Shown piece after piece: positions 35,327 through 41,854 of a DNA stretch of 60,180 bases (position 1 is the first letter of the stretch; every line of letters begins with the position of its first letter). A model generated the notes under the pieces. The model was not told the DNA's origin and made no database searches. It saw only the letters and a program-made list of their open reading frames with translations. Both the position numbers and the translations under genes were made by a program. Location: the NCBI GenBank assembly GCA_017849555.1, contig JAFIGU010000031.1, positions 1-60,180 of the forward strand, written 5' to 3'. This DNA is from Sphingomonas sp. Its GTDB lineage: Bacteria; Pseudomonadota; Alphaproteobacteria; Sphingomonadales; Sphingomonadaceae.

Positions 35327-35653
35327 ATGGCTACCATCGGCACCTTCAAGAAGACCGCCAACAACGAGTTCGTCGGCGATATTGTTACCCTCAGCGTCCA
35401 GGCCAAGGGCGTCCGTATCATCCCCGACAGCAACCGCGCCAACGACAACGCCCCATCCCACCGGGTGATGGTCGGCCGGGCCGAGATCGGCGCCGCATGG
35501 TCCAAGCAGTCCAACGAAGGTCGTGACTATCTCGGCCTCAAGCTCGACGATCCGAGCTTCAACGCTCCGATCTTCGCCAACCTCTTCGACGATGAGGACG
35601 CCGAGACCTTCAACCTGATCTGGTCCCGCCCGACCCGGCGCAACGGCGACTGA
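35327..35653 (+). CDS. DUF736 family protein
   Basis: A 108-residue protein. MATIGTFKKTANNEFVGDIVTLSVQAKGVRI, AEIGAAWSKQSNEGRDYLGLKLDDPSF and ANLFDDEDAETFNLIWSR fit DUF736 closely. The family is abundant on alphaproteobacterial plasmids and ICEs, usually highly expressed, with no established function. GGAGA precedes the ATG in the same 20-base context as the DUF932 gene, and a strong terminator follows. Confidence 0.9.
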   Translation: MATIGTFKKTANNEFVGDIVTLSVQAKGVRIIPDSNRANDNAPSHRVMVGRAEIGAAWSKQSNEGRDYLGLKLDDPSFNAPIFANLFDDEDAETFNLIWSRPTRRNGD

Positions 35654-35664
35654 GCCGACCGATC

Positions 35665-35705
35665 AAGCCCCGCCCGGACAAAACCGGGCGGGGCTTTCGT
35701 TTGGT
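35665..35705 (+). terminator. Rho-independent terminator after DUF736
   Basis: A perfect 13-base stem AAGCCCCGCCCGG/CCGGGCGGGGCTT with a six-base loop is followed by TCGTTT, 12 bases after the stop codon. It isolates the DUF736 gene from the activator gene downstream. Confidence 0.85.
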
Positions 35706-35734
35706 CCATTTTGGCTGTATTAATAACCACTTGG

Positions 35735-35765
35735 CATAAGCGCTGACTTATCCGCCCATAAGCGC
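35735..35765. promoter_or_regulatory. Phased ATAAG/CTTAT half-sites before the activator gene
   Basis: ATAAG (35736), CTTAT (35747) and ATAAG (35758) are spaced exactly 11 bp apart, with CATAAGCGC repeated directly at 35735 and 35757. This is one half-site per helical turn, 70-100 bp upstream of the FseA-like start: a good candidate operator for a regulator of transfer. Confidence 0.5.
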
Positions 35766-35834
35766 CACGGCCGTTGCGCGCTGCAGCATTCTCCACCTAG
35801 CTTTTCCTGACAGGGGGCATCGAGGAGATTTGCG

Positions 35835-36098
35835 GTGCCAGGTTATCATCAATTGCGCTTGCCTGACGCATATCGGGCTCTCACAGTCTTGGAGCCTCGT
35901 CAATTGGCCTGGGAATGGTTGCGGCGTGATCTCACATACCGCGACGCCTGGGCCTCGGCTCGCCCGTCGGTCCGCCGCGTCGCGACGCTTGCCGCGAATG
36001 GACTGCAGCATGCTGTCCGTAAGCTGATCGACATCCCGCAACCTCGACCCGAACGGAGGTGGTCCCTCTGGGGCCTCTCGTTTCCCGGTCGATCCTGA
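35835..36098 (+). CDS. DUF6499-type N-terminal module of an FseA-like activator
   Basis: An 87-residue frame starting with GTG after GAGGAG. RQLAWEWLRRDLTYRDAWASARP matches the DUF6499 signature (WEFLRRNP-like) seen at the N-terminus of ICE activators, and it ends RRWSLWGLSFPGRS. In the Mesorhizobium symbiosis ICE the equivalent msi172 is joined to msi171 (DUF2285) by a +1 programmed frameshift to make FseA. Here the DUF2285 module is in the +1 frame and overlaps this gene by about 70 bases, so this is probably the zero-frame product of the same system. Confidence 0.75.
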   Translation: MPGYHQLRLPDAYRALTVLEPRQLAWEWLRRDLTYRDAWASARPSVRRVATLAANGLQHAVRKLIDIPQPRPERRWSLWGLSFPGRS

Positions 36099-36669
36099 GA
36101 CGCCTGCCGCCGAAGCCCCTCCGATCGCTTGGTTGCCGTCGCTCGATACGCGTACGTTGACCATCGTCCGACCGGTGGCCTGGGCGCGCACCCTTGGCGA
36201 TCTCCCATATCGGCCATCAAGCTGGGGCGATCACGCGGTCCGCGTTGCGTCACGCGACGGTGCGCACATCCTCGTTCGACAACACGGCGCGCCAGAACTG
36301 GCGCTATGGATCCCAGCCGGGCTTGAGCCGGTTCCCGGTAAGCCATTTGGGCTCTATCTTCATCCCGATCGCAATCATGTCGATCGTGTCCGCGCAGCCG
36401 AGACTTTCCGGCGCGCGATCGGCATCGGTACGTCACTTCGCGCAATGCCGTATCCGCAGGCGGCCCGGCAGGCGGCGATGCTGTTCGTTCATGACCAGCT
36501 GGCGGGCGGCGCGTCGTTGCGCGACATCGCGGCCGATCTTCTCCGAACAATGCCCGACGAATGGCGGGCGAGTTCGGAACGATCCGACCTTCGCCGCCTC
36601 CGCGACGCAGCAGCGGAGATGTCAGCCGGTGGGTATCGCCGCCTTCTCGGATCACGTCCGACGGAATAG
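36028..36669 (+). CDS. DUF2285 module, probably translated by +1 frameshift from the upstream frame (FseA-like)
   Basis: The +1 frame is open from 36028 and lacks any ATG or GTG before the domain; the first possible start is a weak TTG at 36133 inside it. If ribosomes slip +1 at CCC of TTTCCCGGTC (36081-36090), the product reads WGLSFP-VDPETPAAEAP and is 277 residues. This restores the GL-x-F-x-x-DP junction seen in naturally fused DUF6499-DUF2285 proteins. The DUF2285 core covers the C-terminal 90 residues (LYLHPDRNHVDRVRAAETF, GASLRDIAADLL, RLRDAAAEMSAGGYRRLLG). FseA activates the excisionase gene, which follows here. Confidence 0.72.
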   Translation, partial: STSRNLDPNGGGPSGASRFPVDPETPAAEAPPIAWLPSLDTRTLTIVRPVAWARTLGDLPYRPSSWGDHAVRVASRDGAHILVRQHGAPELALWIPAGLEPVPGKPFGLYLHPDRNHVDRVRAAETFRRAIGIGTSLRAMPYPQAARQAAMLFVHDQLAGGASLRDIAADLLRTMPDEWRASSERSDLRRLRDAAAEMSAGGYRRLLGSRPTE

Positions 36670-36754
36670 CGCTGGCCGCGTCCGAGCATGTGGTCGGAAA
36701 GCGCCATCCCCGTTTCCGGCCACCAACGACCTCCTTTCGGCGCCGATGATCGCC

Positions 36755-36784
36755 GGGTTCGCGAGGCCCTGCCTGCGCGAACCC
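36755..36784 (+). promoter_or_regulatory. Hairpin/inverted repeat upstream of the rdfS-like gene
   Basis: GGGTTCGCG and CGCGAACCC form a nine-base inverted repeat 26 bases before the excisionase-like start. As DNA it could be the activator's binding site; as RNA a leader hairpin. Confidence 0.4.
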
Positions 36785-36809
36785 CGAACAGCCCGATCAG
36801 GAGTTTACT

Positions 36810-37073
36810 ATGCCCGATATTATCAAGGATACGCGCTACCTGCGCACCAAGGAGGCCGCCCATTACGTCGGCCTGTCCGCGCGCACCCTCGAAAAGCATC
36901 GCACCTACGGCACCGGTCCCGCCTATCGGAAAATCGGCGGGCGCGTCGTCTATACGATCGAGGAGCTGCGCGCCTGGTGCGATCGCGGCGCCTGCGCATC
37001 CACCTCCGATCCCAATAATGGAACCGTGCTGCCAGCCGTGCGCCGTCCCGGCGAACGCGCGGAGCAAGGATAA
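36810..37073 (+). CDS. Excisionase-like HTH protein (RdfS/AlpA type)
   Basis: An 87-residue protein with a MerR-like winged helix: YLRTKEAAHYVGLSARTLEKHR, YGTGPAYRKIGGRVVYTIEELRAWC. In the Mesorhizobium ICE the matching gene rdfS is the recombination directionality factor that drives excision and sits directly before traF, as here. AGGAG precedes ATG 36810. The stop overlaps the next start (TAATG). The rdfS assignment rests on family plus context. Confidence 0.78.
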   Translation: MPDIIKDTRYLRTKEAAHYVGLSARTLEKHRTYGTGPAYRKIGGRVVYTIEELRAWCDRGACASTSDPNNGTVLPAVRRPGERAEQG

Positions 37074-37645
37074 TGGCTGGCGCGCTTGACCAGCACGGCG
37101 TGCGCGCCCTCTCGGCGCCCACCGACGTGCATCGCCATCCGCTCCGCGTCGGCTTGCTCACCAGCATGAGTGCGGCGCTCGCCGCGCTTCTTCTGCCGGC
37201 CTTGCATCAGCCCCAACTGCGCCTCGTCTGGAACGCTTCGGCGAGCGTACCGCTCGGCCTTTACGGCATCGAACCGGGCACGGTCCCGCGCGTGGGCGAT
37301 TTGGTCGCGGTGCGACCTTCGCCCACGCTCACACGCTTCATGGCGGAGCGGCGATATGTCGAGGCCAATGCGCTGCTGGTGAAGCCGGTCGCTGCGGTTG
37401 CCGGAGCGAACTTCTGCCGTATCAATATGGATGTCACGCTCGACGGACGAACTGTCGCGACCGCGCTGCCGCGCGACCGTTTCGGCCGCCCGTTGCCGCG
37501 TTGGTCAGGCTGTCGGCGCCTCGCCAGCCACCAGCTGGTGCTCATTGCGCCGGGGCTACGCGCCTCGTTCGACAGCCGCTATTTCGGTCCCATCGATCGC
37601 GCCCAAGTGATCGGGCGCGCAACCCCGATGTGGACCTGGTCATGA
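37073..37645 (+). CDS. traF: Conjugal transfer signal peptidase TraF (S26 family)
   Basis: A 190-residue membrane-anchored serine protease. One transmembrane helix (about 25-42) is followed by the S26C motifs VWNASASVPLGLYGIE (catalytic Ser) and YVEANALLVKPVAAVAG (catalytic Lys), then GRPLPRWSGCRRLASHQLVLI and SFDSRYFGPIDRAQVIGRA. TraF matures the cyclic pilin in Ti/RP4-type transfer systems. The start overlaps the rdfS-like stop by one base, and the stop overlaps the transglycosylase start. Confidence 0.85.
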   Translation: MAGALDQHGVRALSAPTDVHRHPLRVGLLTSMSAALAALLLPALHQPQLRLVWNASASVPLGLYGIEPGTVPRVGDLVAVRPSPTLTRFMAERRYVEANALLVKPVAAVAGANFCRINMDVTLDGRTVATALPRDRFGRPLPRWSGCRRLASHQLVLIAPGLRASFDSRYFGPIDRAQVIGRATPMWTWS

Positions 37646-38316
37646 CGGTGCGTTGGACGAGGATCGTTGGCGTCGTTGCGATCGCCGTCTCGGCTTCCCC
37701 TTCGCCTGGCGCCGTCTCCGAACTGGCCGGGTCCCAGCGCTGCGCCATGCACGTCCCCGAAGCGGCGCTGCGTTCGGGGCTTTCCCAGGATGTTGTGATG
37801 CGCGTCATGCGCGCCGAGTCGGGCGGGAGTTCAAGGATCGTCTCGGCCAAGGGAGCGATGGGCTGCATGCAGATCATGCCGGCCACATGGTCCTATTTGA
37901 CCGAGCGCTACCAACTCGGCGCGGACCCATATGATGCGCGGATGAATATGATTGGCGGCGCGATGTACCTTGCCGAGCTGGCCGCGCGCTATGGTTGGCC
38001 CGGTGCCTTCTCAGCGTACAATGCGGGCCCCGGACGCTATCGACGTTATGTGCAAGGCGGCGTGGCACTGCCCGCCGAAACGATCGCCTACACCGCGCGT
38101 CTTGGCGGAAACGCGGCAGCCCGACCGATGGCTACGCCTGCGCCCCGCTGGCAGGAAGCGCGCCTGTTCATGACGGGATCGAGGTACGAAGCGGCGACCG
38201 CCTTGCCGGCTACACCAACAGTGCCCGGCGGCACTGCTGAGGTACGGCCGCGCCATGGGCTCTTCCCGTTAACGGGCGATCCTGACGGCGGCGATGCAAC
38301 CGGCGCCGCGCCATGA
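37642..38316 (+). CDS. Lytic transglycosylase (SLT domain) of the transfer system
   Basis: A 224-residue exported protein with an N-terminal signal sequence (RWTRIVGVVAIAVSASPSPGA). The SLT domain shows the catalytic Glu in VMRVMRAESGGSSRIVS, GAMGCMQIMPATW and the AYNAGPGRYRRYV motif. It opens the cell wall for the conjugation machinery. The start overlaps the traF stop (ATGA), and the equivalent gene msi110 holds the same position in the Mesorhizobium ICE. The C-terminal 60 residues are Pro/Ala-rich and look disordered. Confidence 0.87.
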   Translation: MTVRWTRIVGVVAIAVSASPSPGAVSELAGSQRCAMHVPEAALRSGLSQDVVMRVMRAESGGSSRIVSAKGAMGCMQIMPATWSYLTERYQLGADPYDARMNMIGGAMYLAELAARYGWPGAFSAYNAGPGRYRRYVQGGVALPAETIAYTARLGGNAAARPMATPAPRWQEARLFMTGSRYEAATALPATPTVPGGTAEVRPRHGLFPLTGDPDGGDATGAAP

Positions 38317-38414
38317 TGCGCGGCGACCGACCCGCTCGGTGAATGAGTGCCCTCTGGGCGACTTTGGGCTATGCTCTCGACGCAGCTGCTGGCCAATTTG
38401 ATGGAGGCCTGATC

Positions 38415-38579
38415 ATGTCGAACATCGACAAAGCCATTGACGCGGCCGCGCGCGCGCTTTGCCGCCAAGACGGAAATCCCGAGAACACGAAGTTCGAGGG
38501 CAAGCCCATGTGGCAAAGCTATCTGCCTGCGGCGAAGGCTGCAATCGAAGCCGCCTTGCCCCATTTACGCGACGAGTGA
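38415..38579 (+). CDS. Small hypothetical protein, 54 residues
   Basis: Reads MSNIDKAIDAAARALCRQDG and ends IEAALPHLRDE. It is a compact, mixed-charge helical protein of the kind common in prophages and ICEs (pattern AAKAAIEAALPHL), function unknown. GGAGG seven bases upstream supports ATG 38415. Confidence 0.6.
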   Translation: MSNIDKAIDAAARALCRQDGNPENTKFEGKPMWQSYLPAAKAAIEAALPHLRDE

Positions 38580-38656
38580 TTTGACGCGCAATGTGGCTGC
38601 GATGGCGATCACGAATCCGACCTGGATAACAGCCATCGGCGACCTTGGGACCGGCG

Positions 38657-39019
38657 CTATCCTCCGCTATCTTTTCCCGCACCGCTCAGAGCTTTCTGCT
38701 TGCCGTCTTGCGCGCGTGCGGCGGCGGCTTCCTCGGCTTCGGTTGCAAAGGCGCGGGCGCCGCGACGTCGGAAAAGCAGTTTGGCCTGCGCGCCATCTTC
38801 GCCCCGCATCTGCGACGCAAGATCAAGGAAAGCGCCGTACAGCATCGCGCGGTCGTCGTCGGCGATCTCGACGAGCCCGGCTTTTTGCACCAGACCGCCC
38901 AGCTCGATCAAATGCCGCGTGCGCTCGCGCCGTGCCACCACCCAAGCCCTCGTGTCCGACCGCGATCGTGCCGCATCAAGCCGATTGCGCGCCTGGATCA
39001 GTCGCCTTGCCGCCTGCAT
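38657..39019 (-). CDS. traD: Conjugal transfer protein TraD (Ti-type, small)
   Basis: About 120 residues. RRERTRHLIELGGLVQKAGL followed by DDRAMLYGAFLDLASQMRG is the Ti-plasmid TraD signature. I start it at MQAARRLIQARNRLDAA (39019), overlapping the traC stop by 44 bases. The frame is open further upstream, but that part is out-of-frame traC sequence. TraD assists relaxosome formation. The C-terminus is basic and disordered. Confidence 0.7.
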   Translation of the reverse strand: MQAARRLIQARNRLDAARSRSDTRAWVVARRERTRHLIELGGLVQKAGLVEIADDDRAMLYGAFLDLASQMRGEDGAQAKLLFRRRGARAFATEAEEAAAARAQDGKQKALSGAGKDSGG

Positions 39020-39281
39020 CACCGCCACCAGGACGGCGGGAGGACCGCCGCCTTGTGTCGCGAAAAAACTGGGCGCCCTGGCGACTCCATGCCGAGGTGG
39101 TTGCCTCGTCCTTTTCCGCGACCGCCGCGAGAAGGGCGCCGGCAAGCAAATCGGGCTCGAGCGCATCGGCACCCGTCGCCTCTATCAGCTCGCCAAACTG
39201 CTGGATCTTGCGTTGCTTGAGCAGCTTGGCGCGATCGTTCAGCGCCTTCAGCTCGGCGTCGAAGTCTCTGACTTTTCGCAT
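38976..39281 (-). CDS. traC: Conjugal transfer protein TraC (Ti-type, small)
   Basis: A 101-residue protein. MRKVRDFDAELKALNDRAKL is a charged coiled-coil segment, followed by QFGELIEATGADALEPDLLAGALLAAVAE, as in TraC relaxosome accessory proteins that bind oriT. It is divergent from traA across a 152-bp gap holding the oriT-like site, the Ti arrangement. The C-terminus is Arg/Gly-rich. Confidence 0.7.
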   Translation of the reverse strand: MRKVRDFDAELKALNDRAKLLKQRKIQQFGELIEATGADALEPDLLAGALLAAVAEKDEATTSAWSRQGAQFFRDTRRRSSRRPGGGDAGGKATDPGAQSA

Positions 39282-39370
39282 GGTGCATCTCCATTGAGCG
39301 TGTCGATGCAGGTGAATTGGGCGGTCTGATCCCTCGTTCAACGGACGAAATCTCTCAGTAGCGCTTTAGC

Positions 39371-39410
39371 GTATGAGAGCGCGCTTATACGTCGTACCGA
39401 CGTCGCGGGT
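39371..39410. other. oriT: Candidate origin of transfer (oriT) with nic region
   Basis: Between the divergent traC and traA genes, GAGCGCGCTTATACGTCG closely follows the Ti-plasmid oriT core (GGGCGCAATTATACGTCG, from memory). On the complementary strand TAAGCGCGCTCT aligns with the RSF1010/Ti nic consensus at 9 of 12 positions. An adjacent inverted repeat ACGTCG-TAC-CGACGT matches the usual hairpin beside the nick. Position, motif and neighbours agree. Confidence 0.65.
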
Positions 39411-39433
39411 TGTGGCGTAAATGGGTTGCCGGC

Positions 39434-41854
39434 ATGGCGATCTATCATTTCTCGGCCAAAGTCATAGGGCGCGGCGCGGGCAGGAGCGCGGTGGCAGCCG
39501 CCGCCTATCGCTCGGCCTCGCGGCTCGAGGATGAGCGACTCGGCCGCCATCATGATTTCACCAATAAGGCGGGTGTCGTCCATTCCGAAGTGATGTTGCC
39601 GGAAGGCGCGCCCGAGCGTCTGCGGGACCGCGAAAACCTCTGGAATGAAGTCGAGGCGACCGAGAAGCGGAAGGATGCGCAGCTCGCCCGCGAGGTAGAA
39701 TTCGCGATTCCGCGCGAGATGACCCGCGAGCAAGGCGTGGCGCTGGCTCGCGACTTCGTGGCCCGCGAGTTCGTCGAGCGCGGCATGGTCGCCGATCTCA
39801 ATGTGCATTGGGACATCGGCGCTGATGGGGAAGCCAAGCCGCACGCGCATGTCATGCTCACCCTGCGCGAGATCGACGGCGAGGGGTTCGGAGCCAAGGT
39901 CCGCGAATGGAATGCGACCTCGCTGCTCCAGCATTGGCGCGTAGCCTGGGCCGATCATGTCAACACACGGCTGGCCGCACTCGGCATTGACGCGCGCATC
40001 GACCATCGCAGCTATGATGCGCAAGGGATCGATCTTGAGCCGCAGCACAAGATCGGCGCGGCCGGCGCACGCCGAGACGCGCGTGGTGAGGATTCCGAGC
40101 GCGCGGACGATCATCGCACCATCGCCCGCACCAACGGCGCAGCAATCATCACCGATCCTGCCGCGGGCCTTGACGCGCTGACGCGCACCCAGGCGACGTT
40201 CACCATGCGCGATCTCGCGATGTTCGCGCATCGGCATTCTGACGACAAGGACCAGTTCGATGCGGTGCTCACTGCGATGCGCTGTCATGACTCGGTGCTC
40301 GCGCTCGGGCGTGACGGGCGTGGTGCCGAGCGCTTCACCACCACCTACATGCTGAATGCCGAGGAAGCGCTCGTGCGGAACGCTGCCGCACTTGCATCGA
40401 GTTCGCATGCCATCGGCAAGGTTGACCTGCAGCGTGCCGTGATAGAGGCCGCGCGTCGCGATCTTGTGTTGGGCGCGGATCAGAAGCGAGCGCTCGAGCA
40501 TGTGCTCAAGCGACCGGGATTGAGTATGGTCGTTGGGTTCGCCGGCTCGGGCAAATCGGCAATGTTGGGCGTCGCGCGCGAGGCCTGGGAGGCGGCAGGA
40601 TATAGCGTGCGGGGCGCGGCGCTATCGGGCATCGCCGCCGAGAATCTCGAAGGCGGCTCGGGCATAGCGTCGCGCACGATCGCCAGTCTCGAGCATGCAT
40701 GGGCGCGCAATTATGATCGACTGACATCCCGCGACGTGCTGGTCGTAGACGAGGCCGCGATGGTCGGCACGCGGCAGCTGCAGCGCGTGCTGGCCGAAGC
40801 TGCGAGCGGCGGCGCCAAGGTTGTAATGGTGGGCGACGTCCAGCAGCTCCAGGCGATCGAGGCAGGTGCTGCATTCCGGCTGCTCGCCGAGCGTCATGGA
40901 GCCGCCGAAATCAGCGAAGTACGTCGCCAATCCGCTGAGTGGATGCGCGAAGCGACGAAGGCCTTTGCCAATGGAGGCACCGGCGCGGCGCTCTCCGCCT
41001 ATTCCAGTGCGGGCATGGTCCACGCCGCCGAAACGCGCGATGCGGCGCGTACTGCGCTGATCGATCGCTGGGACACGGAACGGCGCGCCGATCCGGCCGC
41101 ATCACGCATCATCCTCACCCACTTGAACAAGGAGGTCGTCATGTTGAACGATGCAGCGCGCGCCAGGCTTACTGCGCAGGGAGCGCTTGGCACAGATGTC
41201 GCGAGCCGCACCGAGCGTGGCCTACGGCAGTTCGCCGACAATGACCGCATCTTGTTTCTAAAGAATGAGCGCGATCTCGGTGTGAAAAACGGCACGCTCG
41301 GCACGATCGAGAAGGCGGCGCCGGATACGCTCGCGGTTCGGCTCGATGACGGCCGACGGATCACTGTCGACCTCAAGAGCTACGCGCATGTCGATCATGG
41401 CTATGCCGCGACCGTCCACAAGACCCAGGGAATGACCGTCGATCGCACCCATGTGCTGGCCACGCCAGGGCTCGATGCCCATGCGAGTTATGTCGCACTG
41501 TCCCGCCATCGCCAGCGCACGGCGCTGCATTACGGCCGCGACGACTTTGCTGACGAAGCGGCGCTCCGTCGAACGCTCGGCCGTGAACGCCCGAAAGACA
41601 TGGCACTCGACTATCGCGACAGCATCTCGCAAGGCGGCATCACGCGGCAGAGTCCAAGTGCAAAGACTGGCCAGGCCCATGATCGCGCCGTTCAGCCCGC
41701 GCAGCCCGATCACGCGGCGGCATTGCGGACGATGGTCGCCGCCCGGGTCAATGCGCCCAAGCATACCGCCGAAACTATGCGTGATGCCCTTTCCAAGGCG
41801 GCGGAAGCTCTCACCGGGCTTGGTCGCGGCCGGGATCGCGGAGCCGAACGCTGA
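39434..41854 (+). CDS. traA: Ti-type conjugative relaxase-helicase TraA
   Basis: Nicks oriT and unwinds the transferred strand. The 806-residue protein has an N-terminal MobA/MobL relaxase (MAIYHFSAKVIGRGAGRSAV; tyrosine in AAAAYRSASRL; metal-binding histidines in NVHWDIGADGEAKPHAHVML). A TraI-like SF1 helicase follows: Walker A VVGFAGSGKSAMLG, Walker B VVDEAAMVGTRQ, VMVGDVQQLQAIEAG, and the C-terminal HGYAATVHKTQGMTVDR and VALSRHR motifs. It is shorter than pTi TraA (about 1,100) because the C-terminal extension is missing, as in ICE relaxases of this group. Its stop overlaps the coupling protein start. Confidence 0.93.
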   Translation: MAIYHFSAKVIGRGAGRSAVAAAAYRSASRLEDERLGRHHDFTNKAGVVHSEVMLPEGAPERLRDRENLWNEVEATEKRKDAQLAREVEFAIPREMTREQGVALARDFVAREFVERGMVADLNVHWDIGADGEAKPHAHVMLTLREIDGEGFGAKVREWNATSLLQHWRVAWADHVNTRLAALGIDARIDHRSYDAQGIDLEPQHKIGAAGARRDARGEDSERADDHRTIARTNGAAIITDPAAGLDALTRTQATFTMRDLAMFAHRHSDDKDQFDAVLTAMRCHDSVLALGRDGRGAERFTTTYMLNAEEALVRNAAALASSSHAIGKVDLQRAVIEAARRDLVLGADQKRALEHVLKRPGLSMVVGFAGSGKSAMLGVAREAWEAAGYSVRGAALSGIAAENLEGGSGIASRTIASLEHAWARNYDRLTSRDVLVVDEAAMVGTRQLQRVLAEAASGGAKVVMVGDVQQLQAIEAGAAFRLLAERHGAAEISEVRRQSAEWMREATKAFANGGTGAALSAYSSAGMVHAAETRDAARTALIDRWDTERRADPAASRIILTHLNKEVVMLNDAARARLTAQGALGTDVASRTERGLRQFADNDRILFLKNERDLGVKNGTLGTIEKAAPDTLAVRLDDGRRITVDLKSYAHVDHGYAATVHKTQGMTVDRTHVLATPGLDAHASYVALSRHRQRTALHYGRDDFADEAALRRTLGRERPKDMALDYRDSISQGGITRQSPSAKTGQAHDRAVQPAQPDHAAALRTMVAARVNAPKHTAETMRDALSKAAEALTGLGRGRDRGAER

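Noticed and set aside
36133..36669. The DUF2285 gene as an independent gene starting at TTG 36133
   Set aside because: The TTG has no ribosome binding site and lies inside conserved sequence. The open +1 overlap with the upstream module argues for a fused product.
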